Shown: positions 7,125 to 15,132 of the stretch, piece after piece
Numbering within the stretch: the first letter of the stretch is position 1
Layout: every line of letters starts with the position of its first letter
Assembly (NCBI GenBank): GCA_946624155.1
Contig: CAMORU010000002.1
Location: forward strand, 1 to 64,000
Direction: 5' to 3'
DNA: 64,000 nt
Origin: an uncultured Caryophanales bacterium
GTDB lineage: Bacteria > Bacillota_I > Bacilli_A > RFN20 > CAG-826
Program-made: the position numbers and the translations under genes
Notes under the pieces: generated by a model
Database searches by the model: none
What the model saw: only the letters and a program-made list of their open reading frames with translations
What the model was told of the DNA's origin: nothing

Positions 7125-8324
7125 ATGTCTGAAATTGAAAGAACAAATAAGCTTATTTTGATGTTTAAGAATTATGAAGTTCTTTCTTTTTCATATGAAT
7201 CAGAACCTAAACGAGTTGTTCATATAATAGAAAAATTAGAGCATTTTGATAAAGCTCCTTTTGGAGTTTTGCATCCACTTTATGACGAGGATACCGCACT
7301 TTTGAAATTTTTCAATTCAAGATCTATTGCACCTCAAAGATATGATTACGATGAAATTCTTAAAGCTACTAATAGTAAGAATGGATTTGAACTATCTTTT
7401 AAAGGACACGGCTTATCTTTAACAAACCATTATTGGTTTAAAAAAGAGGGTGAAAAATTAAAATACGAAGATATAAATTTCTTTACTAACAAGTGGGATG
7501 ATTCCTTTGGAAGAGCGGTGTTAAATAAAGATTATGAGAAACTAACAAATTGTGATTTAAATGTTCCTGATATTGTTACTAATGGTTGGGCAGTAAAAGG
7601 ATGGATTTGGGATAATGGTCCAAAGCTTTATAAATTTTCTAGAGATAAAAATAGCAGCGCAGAAGCTCTTGGTGAAGTTTTAGGTTCAAGACTTGCTAGA
7701 AGAATATTTCCAGATGATCAAGTTCTGCATTATGAACTTAAAAAAATTGGAAATAATTATGCTTCAGCAGCACCTGTACTTATTGGAATTGATGAAGAAT
7801 TAGTTCCGCTTTCAAATTATTTTAAGTCTGATGTTTTTCACACTTATTTAAAAAGATTTAATAATAGAGAAGTCCAAAATGAATTTTTTAAACTAATAGA
7901 GCACTCTAATATTCCAGGAATTAAAGAATTTTTCATTAAAATTACATGTGTTAGACACTTATGTTTCATTTCCGATTTACATTTTGATAACATTTCTATT
8001 ATTAAAAATAATAAAACAGGAAAACTAAGAATGTCTCCTTTATACGATTTAGCAGGAGCTTTCGGGACTTCTCAGTCAGGAAGAAAGTTTGTTTCTAACA
8101 TTAATAAAGGAACATATCTAGTACTTTTCTATGTCTTTAATGAGCTAAATCCTGATTGGGATTATTCTTGGTATGACCCAAAACGACTTGATGGTTTCGA
8201 GAATGAAATAATCGAAATATTAACAAAATCAGAATTTTATACACCTGAATTATTAGATAGAATAATAAATGTTTACCGCTACCAAAAGGAAACGTTAGAT
8301 AAGATAGCAAAAAAGATTAACTAA
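7125..8324 (+). CDS. HipA-like serine/threonine kinase
   Basis: 399 aa. The C-terminal half carries the HipA kinase signature: SDLHFDNISII (Asp284, Asn289) followed by LRMSPLYDLAGAFG (Asp308), aligning with the catalytic Asp, Asn and metal-binding Asp of E. coli HipA. KLYKFSRD...EALGEVLGSRLARR (about 167-193) looks like the ATP-site Lys/Glu region. The N-terminal 120 residues are not recognised. There is no HipB-like antitoxin beside it, so a classical toxin-antitoxin pair is unlikely. It sits directly upstream of a RiPP-type precursor and radical SAM maturase; it may modify the precursor, or act in signalling. Kinase fold likely, target unknown. Confidence 0.75.
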   Translation: MSEIERTNKLILMFKNYEVLSFSYESEPKRVVHIIEKLEHFDKAPFGVLHPLYDEDTALLKFFNSRSIAPQRYDYDEILKATNSKNGFELSFKGHGLSLTNHYWFKKEGEKLKYEDINFFTNKWDDSFGRAVLNKDYEKLTNCDLNVPDIVTNGWAVKGWIWDNGPKLYKFSRDKNSSAEALGEVLGSRLARRIFPDDQVLHYELKKIGNNYASAAPVLIGIDEELVPLSNYFKSDVFHTYLKRFNNREVQNEFFKLIEHSNIPGIKEFFIKITCVRHLCFISDLHFDNISIIKNNKTGKLRMSPLYDLAGAFGTSQSGRKFVSNINKGTYLVLFYVFNELNPDWDYSWYDPKRLDGFENEIIEILTKSEFYTPELLDRIINVYRYQKETLDKIAKKIN

Positions 8325-8330
8325 CTGTGA

Positions 8331-8340
8331 CACATTTGTG
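8331..8340. promoter_or_regulatory. Inverted repeat CACATTTGTG in the precursor promoter
   Basis: Dyad CACA-TT-TGTG at the -35 position relative to the TAGAAT at 8354. The same ten bases occur at 1090-1099. Possible operator. Confidence 0.35.
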
Positions 8341-8350
8341 GCAGATGCTT

Positions 8351-8359
8351 TGATAGAAT
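8351..8359 (+). promoter_or_regulatory. Extended -10 promoter of the precursor gene
   Basis: TGATAGAAT: extended TG plus TAGAAT (5 of 6 to consensus), 22 bases upstream of the ATG at 8382. Confidence 0.55.
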
Positions 8360-8381
8360 ACATTCAGGATTGGAATTGATT

Positions 8382-8585
8382 ATGAGGAAAGAATTGTTAA
8401 AAGGTTTAACTGAGGAACAAATAATTAAAGTGCAACAATGTAGCGATGTTCGTGATTTAATGCAACTTGCTAAAGATGAAGGTGTTGAATTAAATGATGA
8501 GCAACTAAAAGCTGTATCAGGTGGCGCTTGTTCTAGTGAAACAGATAAAGAAGATTCAGCGCATAATAGAAAAATTGAAAGTTAA
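8382..8585 (+). CDS. RiPP-type peptide precursor with double-glycine leader
   Basis: 67 aa from ATG 8382; a TTG at 8370 would add four residues but has no ribosome-binding site. Residues 1-48 form a Nif11/NHLP-like acidic helical leader (LTEEQI, LMQLAKDEGVELNDEQLKAVSGG) ending in Gly47-Gly48, the cut site of C39 peptidases; such a peptidase is encoded in the exporter downstream. The predicted core is ACSSETDKEDSAHNRKIES: one Cys, five Ser, one Thr, strongly charged and with no hydrophobic stretch. The radical SAM gene starts two bases later. Precursor role is well supported; the modification is unknown. Confidence 0.82.
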   Translation: MRKELLKGLTEEQIIKVQQCSDVRDLMQLAKDEGVELNDEQLKAVSGGACSSETDKEDSAHNRKIES

Positions 8586-8587
8586 TA

Positions 8588-9982
8588 ATGTTTTTCCGTT
8601 TAAAAGATAATGTTGCATTAAGAAAATGGAGATATGTTGATCGTTCAATTTATAAAAAAGGCATCGATCAAGCTCTTGGGGTTTCAAAGGAAGAATTTGA
8701 AATCCTTTTGCTATGCGATGGAGAACACGATTTAGAAAATAACAAAATAATTCAAGAATTAAAAAATAGAAACCTCATTGAAGAATGTAACAAAGGCGAT
8801 AAGTTAAATGAATGGTCCAAGTTAAAGGAGTATGATAACTACTATTTTCCACGTATGAATCTAATGATTACTGGAAAATGTAATCTTAATTGTTTGCATT
8901 GTTTCAATGCAAAAGATAACGCTCCACTAAATTCCGAACTCTCTTTTGAAGAAATTTTAAATATCTTAGATCAAGCAAAAGAGATTGGCATTCATTGTTT
9001 TACATTAACTGGTGGTGAGCCATTAGTTCATCGTAAATTTTTAGATATTGTAAAAGCTATTTATGAAAGAAATATGTTCATTTTTGAGCTTAACACTAAT
9101 GGCTTACTAATTAACCAAAAGATGCTTGATTTCTTTAAAGAAATAGGTTGCTATCCTTTAATAAAAATTTCTTATGATGGAATTGGTTATCATAACTGGA
9201 TTAGACAACATCCTAAAGCTGAAGAACTTACTTTAAAAGCTATTGAATTATGCATCAAAAATGGCTTCAGAGTGAAAGCCCAAGTTCAAGTTAATCGTAA
9301 GAATTTGAATTCGATGTTTGATACCGCAAAACTACTTGATAAGATGGGCGTTGATGAGATGAGAATTATAAGAACAACTGAAGCTCCTCGATGGGAAAAG
9401 AACGCACCTCAATCATCTTTAACAATTGAAGAATATTACGAAAATATGCTGGATTTTGCGGCAAAATTCATGAAATCTGGGATGAAAATGACTGTTGATG
9501 TTTGGCAGTTTTTACGAATTTATCCAAGGCACAAACTTTACTCACTTGTACCTATTTCTTGTAATAAAGATGAATTTAATATTCGTATTCCAATGTGTAA
9601 AGGTAACCGCGGAATGATCGCTGTTTCTTCAAAAGGAGAAGTTGTTCCATGCTTACAAATGTCTGGTTACTTTTTGGAAAAAGGTATCAGTTTAGGAAAT
9701 TTGTTTAAAACGCCTTTAAAAGAATTAGTGAAAAATAGTCCCTATCTAGATTTAGCAATGGCGCCATTATTTAAACAAATTATTGAGAATGATAAATGTG
9801 GTAATTGTAAATACTACAAAGCCTGTACCGGTGGTTGCCCTGCTTTGGGCTTATTATATTCTAAAGATATTAATTTCTACCATGAAGATATTACTAAATG
9901 CATTTTCTTTGAAAATGGTTGGTATGAAAAAGTTACAGAAACTTTAAAAGATTTTCATTTACAAAATCCTTTAAATATTTAG
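8588..9982 (+). CDS. Radical SAM/SPASM peptide maturase
   Basis: 464 aa. Residues 1-85 look like a PqqD-type leader-recognition region (GVSKEEFEILLLCDGEHDL...NRNLIEE). The radical SAM cluster motif CNLNCLHC has Cys98, Cys102 and Cys105, followed by TLTGGEPL. The C-terminal SPASM region has further cluster cysteines (MCKGNRG, VPCLQMSG, CGNCKYYKACTGGCPALG, KCIFF). Enzymes of this build install crosslinks or epimerise residues in ribosomal peptides. It lies two bases after the precursor and ends in a terminator, so the two form one unit. Reaction type cannot be read from sequence. Confidence 0.93.
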   Translation: MFFRLKDNVALRKWRYVDRSIYKKGIDQALGVSKEEFEILLLCDGEHDLENNKIIQELKNRNLIEECNKGDKLNEWSKLKEYDNYYFPRMNLMITGKCNLNCLHCFNAKDNAPLNSELSFEEILNILDQAKEIGIHCFTLTGGEPLVHRKFLDIVKAIYERNMFIFELNTNGLLINQKMLDFFKEIGCYPLIKISYDGIGYHNWIRQHPKAEELTLKAIELCIKNGFRVKAQVQVNRKNLNSMFDTAKLLDKMGVDEMRIIRTTEAPRWEKNAPQSSLTIEEYYENMLDFAAKFMKSGMKMTVDVWQFLRIYPRHKLYSLVPISCNKDEFNIRIPMCKGNRGMIAVSSKGEVVPCLQMSGYFLEKGISLGNLFKTPLKELVKNSPYLDLAMAPLFKQIIENDKCGNCKYYKACTGGCPALGLLYSKDINFYHEDITKCIFFENGWYEKVTETLKDFHLQNPLNI

Positions 9983-9999
9983 AATTTTCTTTCTTTGAC

Positions 10000-10030
10000 A
10001 ATGCCAGCAAATTGAGTTTGGCATTTTTTA
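10000..10030 (+). terminator. Terminator of the precursor/radical SAM operon
   Basis: Stem AATGCCA / TGGCATT with a 12-base loop, followed by TTTTTA. Confidence 0.75.
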
Positions 10031-10057
10031 TTTAGATTGTGTTTTACGCAATCTAAA
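10031..10057. promoter_or_regulatory. Inverted repeat overlapping the exporter promoter
   Basis: Arms TTTAGATTG (10031-10039) and CAATCTAAA (10049-10057) are perfect, and two further inner pairs are possible. The dyad covers the -35 region of the promoter driving the export genes. Likely a regulator-binding site; the response regulator at 6346 is a candidate. Confidence 0.55.
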
Positions 10058-10070
10058 TTAATGATATAAT
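10043..10070 (+). promoter_or_regulatory. Promoter of the HlyD/ABC export operon
   Basis: TTTACG (10043-10048), 16-base spacer, extended -10 TGATATAAT (TATAAT 10065-10070). The ATG at 10078 follows after only 7 bases, with no Shine-Dalgarno, so the mRNA is predicted leaderless. Confidence 0.7.
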
Positions 10071-10077
10071 CATTATT

Positions 10078-10458
10078 ATGAAAAAGAATAAAGTTAGCAT
10101 CTCTAATCCAGAAGAACTAGAAAAAAAATTGCAATATTCTTCTCCAGTTACATGGATTGCTTTAGGAGTTGTCTTTTCTCTTATTGTGGGCCTTTTTGTA
10201 TGGTCTTGTGTTTTTAGAATTAAAGACAAAATTATAGGCAAAGCGAAAATTGTCAGTTCTGAAGTTACTCTTGTGGTTGACGCTAATTCTATTTCTAAAT
10301 TAAAGGTTGGCCAAAAAGTTTATATTAATAATTTAGAAGGCGAAATCTTAAAAATTGTTGAGAAAAAGCCTATTATTTCTCATTTTGCATTGGCTGATGG
10401 AGAGTACGAATACACCATTATTAATGAAATTAAACCAATAGAATACTTGATCAAATAA
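10078..10458 (+). CDS. Very small HlyD-like membrane fusion protein
   Basis: 126 aa, one membrane segment at about 23-46 (WIALGVVFSLIVGLFVW) and a short outside part with a lipoyl/barrel-like stretch (IVSSEVTLVVDANSISKLKVGQKVYI). Membrane fusion proteins of NHLP export clusters are normally about 400 aa with a coiled-coil hairpin, and that hairpin is missing here. Its position immediately before two NHLP-type exporters supports an accessory export role. It is the first gene behind its own promoter; the next gene starts two bases after its stop. Confidence 0.7.
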   Translation: MKKNKVSISNPEELEKKLQYSSPVTWIALGVVFSLIVGLFVWSCVFRIKDKIIGKAKIVSSEVTLVVDANSISKLKVGQKVYINNLEGEILKIVEKKPIISHFALADGEYEYTIINEIKPIEYLIK

Positions 10459-10460
10459 TT

Positions 10461-12635
10461 ATGGAAAAGGTAAAGAAACCAAAGACTAAAGGCAAGGGAG
10501 TTGCAAATACTCCGTTAATCATGCAATTAGAAGCTCTAGAATGTGGAGCGGCTTCTTTAACAATGGTTATGGCTTACTATGGAAAGTGGGTGCCTCTTGA
10601 ACAAGTTAGAGTTGATTGTGGTGTTTCTAGAAACGGAAGTAACGCTAAGAATATTCTTAGAGCAGCTCAAAAATATGGGTTTAAAACATCAGGTTATGCT
10701 TACAATATTCAAAAATTAAAAGAAAGAGGCAAATTTCCAGCGATCATTCACTGGGGTGGAGGCCACTTTGTTGTTTTAAATGGTTTTAGGGGTAATAAAG
10801 CAATTATTAATGACCCAGCTAAAGGACTTGTTAAAGTCGATTTGAAGACTTTTGATAAAATATTTACAGGAATTTATCTAGAACTTGTTCCAGATGAAAA
10901 TTTTGTTCCTAGTGGAAAAAGAAAATCAATTTTCTCATTTGCTAAGAAACGTCTTAAAGGCGCTTTGCCATTAATTATCTTCTTTTCAATTACGACAATT
11001 ATTTTCTATGTTTTTAGTATTATTTCGCCTGCTATGAGCCAAGTTTTTGTCGATAAACTTTTAGGTGGGCAAAACCCATCATGGCTATTGCCATTTATCC
11101 TAGTATTTGCAAGTGTAGCTTTGCTACAAGTCGTTGTAACAATAATTCAGAGCATATCGCAATATAAGATTCGAGGCAAACTAGATTTAATTGGTTCAAC
11201 AACTTATATGTGGAGAATTTTAAGACTCCCTATTGAATTCTTCTCACAAAGAATGGTTGGAGATTTGCAAGGACGTCAATCTGAAAATGCATCAATTGCA
11301 GAAACATTGGTTAATGTTTTCGCTCCTTTATTATTTAACACAATTATGATTGTTGTTTATCTGTTTGTAATGATTAATAAGAGCTGGATTTTATCTCTTG
11401 TGGGAGTAATAACAGTCCTTATAAATATCTTTGTGTCGACAAGAATTTCTAAAGTCAGGGTTAATATTTCTCGTGTTCAAGCTAGAGATAATGCAAGACT
11501 TTCTGGCATGACTTCAAAAGGCATTGAAATGGTCGAAACAATTAAATCAAATGGTGCTGAGCAAGCTTATTTTGAATCTTGGTCTGATGTTCAAAACGAT
11601 GTTGTTAAAGGAAAACTTAGAATGTCGAAAATAAATGCATCACTAGGTTTAATTCCTTCATTTGCTGCAATGCTTGCGAACTATTCAATATTAATTCTTG
11701 GTGTTTTCTTCACCATTAAAGGTGAATTCACAATCGGTTCAATTTTAGCTTTCCAAGGTTTACTTGGTTCATTTATGCAACCTGTTAACACTCTTATTTC
11801 AAGTGGTCAAACATTACAAGAAATGAGAACAATGATGGAAAGAGTGGATGATGTTTTGGAATATCCTTTAGATGAAAATGTTATTCGCGAAATCAAGACT
11901 GACAATGTTTCAAAAATTAAAGGTAACCTCATTTTGAAAGATATAACTTTTGGTTATTCTAGACTAGACGAACCAATTTTAAAGAATTTTAATCTGGAAA
12001 TAAAACAAGGACAAAAGGTTGCAATTGTTGGTTCAACAGGAAGCGGAAAATCAACATTGTCAAAATTAATTTCAGGTTTATATTCACCTTGGTCAGGAGA
12101 AATTATTTTTAATGGCAAGAAGATTACTGAAATTGATCACGAAATTTTTACTTCATCAATTGCAGTTGTTGATCAAGATATAACAATGTATGAAGACACA
12201 ATTTTAAATAATATTAAAATGTGGGATGAATCTATTGAAGATTACGAAGTAATAATGGCATGTAATGATGCTCAAATACATAAACAAATCATGGCAAGAG
12301 AAGGTGGTTATAATGCTCCAGTTTTAGAAGGCGGCAAAAACTTCTCTGGTGGTGAGAAACAAAGACTTGAGATTGCTCGTTCTTTAGCTTCTGATCCAAG
12401 CATCATCATCTTAGATGAAGCTACAAGTGCGTTAGACGCTAAAACAGAATCTGAAGTTGTTAAAGCAATTAAAGCTCGTGGCATCACAACAATTGTTATT
12501 GCTCATAGATTATCTACTATTAGGGATGCTGATTTGATTGTTGTCCTTAATAAGGGCGTAATTGTGGAGCAAGGAACTCACGAAGAATTAATGAAAAATA
12601 AAAGTTCATATTATGAACTTGTTACAAATGATTAG
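10461..12635 (+). CDS. NHLP-type peptidase/permease/ATPase exporter with C39 domain
   Basis: 724 aa. Residues 15-145 are a C39 peptidase with Gln22, catalytic Cys28 (LECGAASL), His102 (WGGGHFVV) and Asp118 (INDPAKG). Six membrane segments follow at roughly 165-450, then an ABC ATPase with VGSTGSGKST, FSGGEKQR and IIILDEATSALD. It should cut the leader after Gly-Gly and export the core peptide. This architecture matches ABC1 of NHLP/NHLM bacteriocin systems. The precursor ending its leader in Gly-Gly upstream is the natural substrate. All catalytic residues are present. Confidence 0.95.
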   Translation: MEKVKKPKTKGKGVANTPLIMQLEALECGAASLTMVMAYYGKWVPLEQVRVDCGVSRNGSNAKNILRAAQKYGFKTSGYAYNIQKLKERGKFPAIIHWGGGHFVVLNGFRGNKAIINDPAKGLVKVDLKTFDKIFTGIYLELVPDENFVPSGKRKSIFSFAKKRLKGALPLIIFFSITTIIFYVFSIISPAMSQVFVDKLLGGQNPSWLLPFILVFASVALLQVVVTIIQSISQYKIRGKLDLIGSTTYMWRILRLPIEFFSQRMVGDLQGRQSENASIAETLVNVFAPLLFNTIMIVVYLFVMINKSWILSLVGVITVLINIFVSTRISKVRVNISRVQARDNARLSGMTSKGIEMVETIKSNGAEQAYFESWSDVQNDVVKGKLRMSKINASLGLIPSFAAMLANYSILILGVFFTIKGEFTIGSILAFQGLLGSFMQPVNTLISSGQTLQEMRTMMERVDDVLEYPLDENVIREIKTDNVSKIKGNLILKDITFGYSRLDEPILKNFNLEIKQGQKVAIVGSTGSGKSTLSKLISGLYSPWSGEIIFNGKKITEIDHEIFTSSIAVVDQDITMYEDTILNNIKMWDESIEDYEVIMACNDAQIHKQIMAREGGYNAPVLEGGKNFSGGEKQRLEIARSLASDPSIIILDEATSALDAKTESEVVKAIKARGITTIVIAHRLSTIRDADLIVVLNKGVIVEQGTHEELMKNKSSYYELVTND

Positions 12636-12647
12636 AAAGGAGTAAAC

Positions 12648-14828
12648 ATGGGTTGGTTTGAAGAGCAAGTAAAACAAAGAAAAGAACTCGATGCAAAAAC
12701 ATTCGAAGAATCTTTCATGTCGCTTGCTGGATTAAAAGTCGATAATAAAGAAAGTTTGACTGACGAACAAATAAAAGATAACTTTGTTATTAGTCAAATA
12801 CTTTCATATTTCAACCATCAACCTATTGATATTCCAAAGTCTATTGATAATTTTGAAGATAAATTAAATTATGTTATTTCACAAACGGATTTCGTTTATA
12901 GAAAGATCAATTTAGATAAATCTTATTCCGACAATAACAAGTTTCCAATCCTTATTTTTGTCCCATTTAATAACTCTCCAGTTTTACTTTTCCCTAAAGG
13001 AAAGGATAAATACTATTATATAAATTACGCGACAGGAAAAAGAGCTACTATTGATTCTTATTTAGTGAACGGACTAGAACTTGAAGCATATACTTTCTAT
13101 CGTCCACTTCCAAAATCAAAAATTTCATTTAAAGGCTACGCTTCTTACTTAAAGAAATCGGTTAAACCATTGGATTTAATTTTGCTTATTTTGTTTACAA
13201 TTGCCGCCTCTGGTGTCGGACTTTTAATTCCTTATCTCACTAAGAGATTGACTGGTGAAGTTGTTAGCAAAGGTGAAATCCCATTCTTTATTTTAATTTC
13301 AAGTTTTGTCGTAGCCGCCGCAACAGGTTTACTATTAGTAAAAGCGGTTCAGTCTTTCATCAATATTAAAGTTTCAACTAAGATTGAGAAATCTATTCAA
13401 GAAGCCACAATGATGAGAGTTTTATCTCTCCCAGCCTCTTTCTTTAAGAAACATAATACCGGTGAACTTGGCTTAAGATTTAGCAATGTAGTTTATTTAG
13501 CAAGATTAATCATTGCAGGAATGTTTACAACGCTAACTTCGGTTATTATGTCTTTTGCTTATGTATTCCAATTAATTGGTTTTGCTCCATCCTTAATTTG
13601 GCCTGTTGTACTTATTTTATTTGTAAACACAAGTTTTACAATTTTAATTTCTTTTATTCAGAAAGAATTTGCTAAAAAACAACTTGAACTAAGCGCTAAA
13701 GAAGCTGGTGTTACTTATGAAATGATTAATGGCATCCAAAAGATTAGACTTTCTGGAAGCGAAAAACGTATTTTTGCAAAATGGGCTAGTGCTTATTCTA
13801 AGAGTGCAAAACTTAAATACAATCCTCCTATGATTTTAAAACTTAGTGGAGCATTGTCCTTATTAATTTCATTATTGGGTACTCTACTTATTTATTTTGT
13901 GGCTGCCAAAAACAACATTGATGCAAGTAGTTACATGGCATTTATGTCTAGCTATGGTGTTTTATCTGCTGCTTTTGCATCTTTATCTCAAGTTGCTAGT
14001 ACCTTATTTACAATTCAACCAATTTATGAAATGGCTCGCCCAATTTTGGAAAGTGAACCTGAATCTAATGAAGGAAAAATTGAACTTAAACACATTACTG
14101 GAAATATCACAATTAAAGATGTCTCCTTTAGATACACTGAAACTGGTCCACTTATTATAAATAAGTTTAATTTAGACATTAAAGAAGGCGAATATCTTGC
14201 AATAGTTGGTCAAACAGGTTGTGGTAAATCTACATTGGTGAGACTTTTACTTGGTTTCGAAAAACCTATAAATGGTGAAGTATTATATGATAATATAAAC
14301 ATTAATGATGTTAATTTAACTTCATTAAGAAAGAATATTGGTACTGTTATGCAAAACGGAACTTTATTCCATGCTGATATTCTTTCTAACATCATTATTT
14401 CTAACCCAAGTCTAAAAAACGAAGATGCTTGGGAAGCAGCGGAGATTGCTAATATTGCCGAAGATATTAGAGAAATGCCAATGGGAATGAGAACTGTTAT
14501 ATCGGAAGGTCAAGGTGGTATCTCTGGTGGTCAAAAACAAAGGATTATGATTGCTAGAGCAATCGTCCATAAACCTAAAATTCTCATCTTTGATGAGGCA
14601 ACATCCGCTTTAGATAATAAAACCCAAAAATCTATTTCAGATTCAATCAGCAAACTCAATTGTACACGTATTGTAATCGCGCATAGACTATCAACAATTA
14701 AAAATGCTGATCGAATTATTATGCTTGAGGGTGGCAAAATTATAGAGCAAGGAGATTATAAAACTTTGATTGCTAAAAATGGCAAGTTTGCCGAACTTGT
14801 TGAAAGACAAAGACTTGATACTAATTAG
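12648..14828 (+). CDS. NHLP-type bacteriocin exporter permease/ATPase (ABC2)
   Basis: 726 aa. An N-terminal ~150-residue domain without C39 catalytic residues, then a six-helix permease (about 170-450) and an ATPase with VGQTGCGKST, ISGGQKQR and ILIFDEATSALD. This is the second transporter that accompanies the C39-containing one in NHLP/NHLM systems; the two probably act together as a heterodimer or in series. A GGAG Shine-Dalgarno (aaaGGAGtaaacATG) precedes the start, 12 bases after ABC1. Confidence 0.93.
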   Translation: MGWFEEQVKQRKELDAKTFEESFMSLAGLKVDNKESLTDEQIKDNFVISQILSYFNHQPIDIPKSIDNFEDKLNYVISQTDFVYRKINLDKSYSDNNKFPILIFVPFNNSPVLLFPKGKDKYYYINYATGKRATIDSYLVNGLELEAYTFYRPLPKSKISFKGYASYLKKSVKPLDLILLILFTIAASGVGLLIPYLTKRLTGEVVSKGEIPFFILISSFVVAAATGLLLVKAVQSFINIKVSTKIEKSIQEATMMRVLSLPASFFKKHNTGELGLRFSNVVYLARLIIAGMFTTLTSVIMSFAYVFQLIGFAPSLIWPVVLILFVNTSFTILISFIQKEFAKKQLELSAKEAGVTYEMINGIQKIRLSGSEKRIFAKWASAYSKSAKLKYNPPMILKLSGALSLLISLLGTLLIYFVAAKNNIDASSYMAFMSSYGVLSAAFASLSQVASTLFTIQPIYEMARPILESEPESNEGKIELKHITGNITIKDVSFRYTETGPLIINKFNLDIKEGEYLAIVGQTGCGKSTLVRLLLGFEKPINGEVLYDNININDVNLTSLRKNIGTVMQNGTLFHADILSNIIISNPSLKNEDAWEAAEIANIAEDIREMPMGMRTVISEGQGGISGGQKQRIMIARAIVHKPKILIFDEATSALDNKTQKSISDSISKLNCTRIVIAHRLSTIKNADRIIMLEGGKIIEQGDYKTLIAKNGKFAELVERQRLDTN

Positions 14829-14842
14829 TGGAGGCTAATAAA

Positions 14843-15130
14843 ATGAAACATAGTTTAGAAAAAGATGTACTTACACTCTTCTTAGAAGGAGAACTTAATT
14901 CTTTTAATTCTGAAGATGTTGAGAAAGAAATTGAAGAAATACTTAAAACAAATTCCTTTAAATCAATTGTTTTGGATTTAAAAGATTTGACTTATATTTC
15001 ATCTGCTGGTCTTAGAATAATTATTAGACTTAAACAACAATGTGATAATACTTCAATTATTCATACTCCAAAGGATGTTTTAAATATTTTTAAAATGGTA
15101 GGTTTTACTAGTATTTTAAAAATTGATTAA
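14843..15130 (+). CDS. STAS-domain anti-sigma factor antagonist-like protein
   Basis: 95 aa from ATG 14843; the in-frame GTG at 14828 overlaps the previous stop, while GGAGG (14830-14834) is spaced correctly for the ATG. The SpoIIAA/RsbV motif DLKDLTYISSAGLR has the Ser-Ser where these proteins are phosphorylated. In partner switching the phosphorylated form is inactive and a PP2C phosphatase releases it. The next gene, two bases on, encodes exactly such a phosphatase fused to a RsbW-like kinase. No sigma factor is nearby. Confidence 0.9.
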   Translation: MKHSLEKDVLTLFLEGELNSFNSEDVEKEIEEILKTNSFKSIVLDLKDLTYISSAGLRIIIRLKQQCDNTSIIHTPKDVLNIFKMVGFTSILKID

Positions 15131-15132
15131 TT

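Noticed and set aside
6346..8324. HipA-like gene as half of a toxin-antitoxin pair with the response regulator
   Set aside because: The upstream gene is a receiver/winged-helix regulator, not a small HipB helix-turn-helix protein, and the genes do not overlap.
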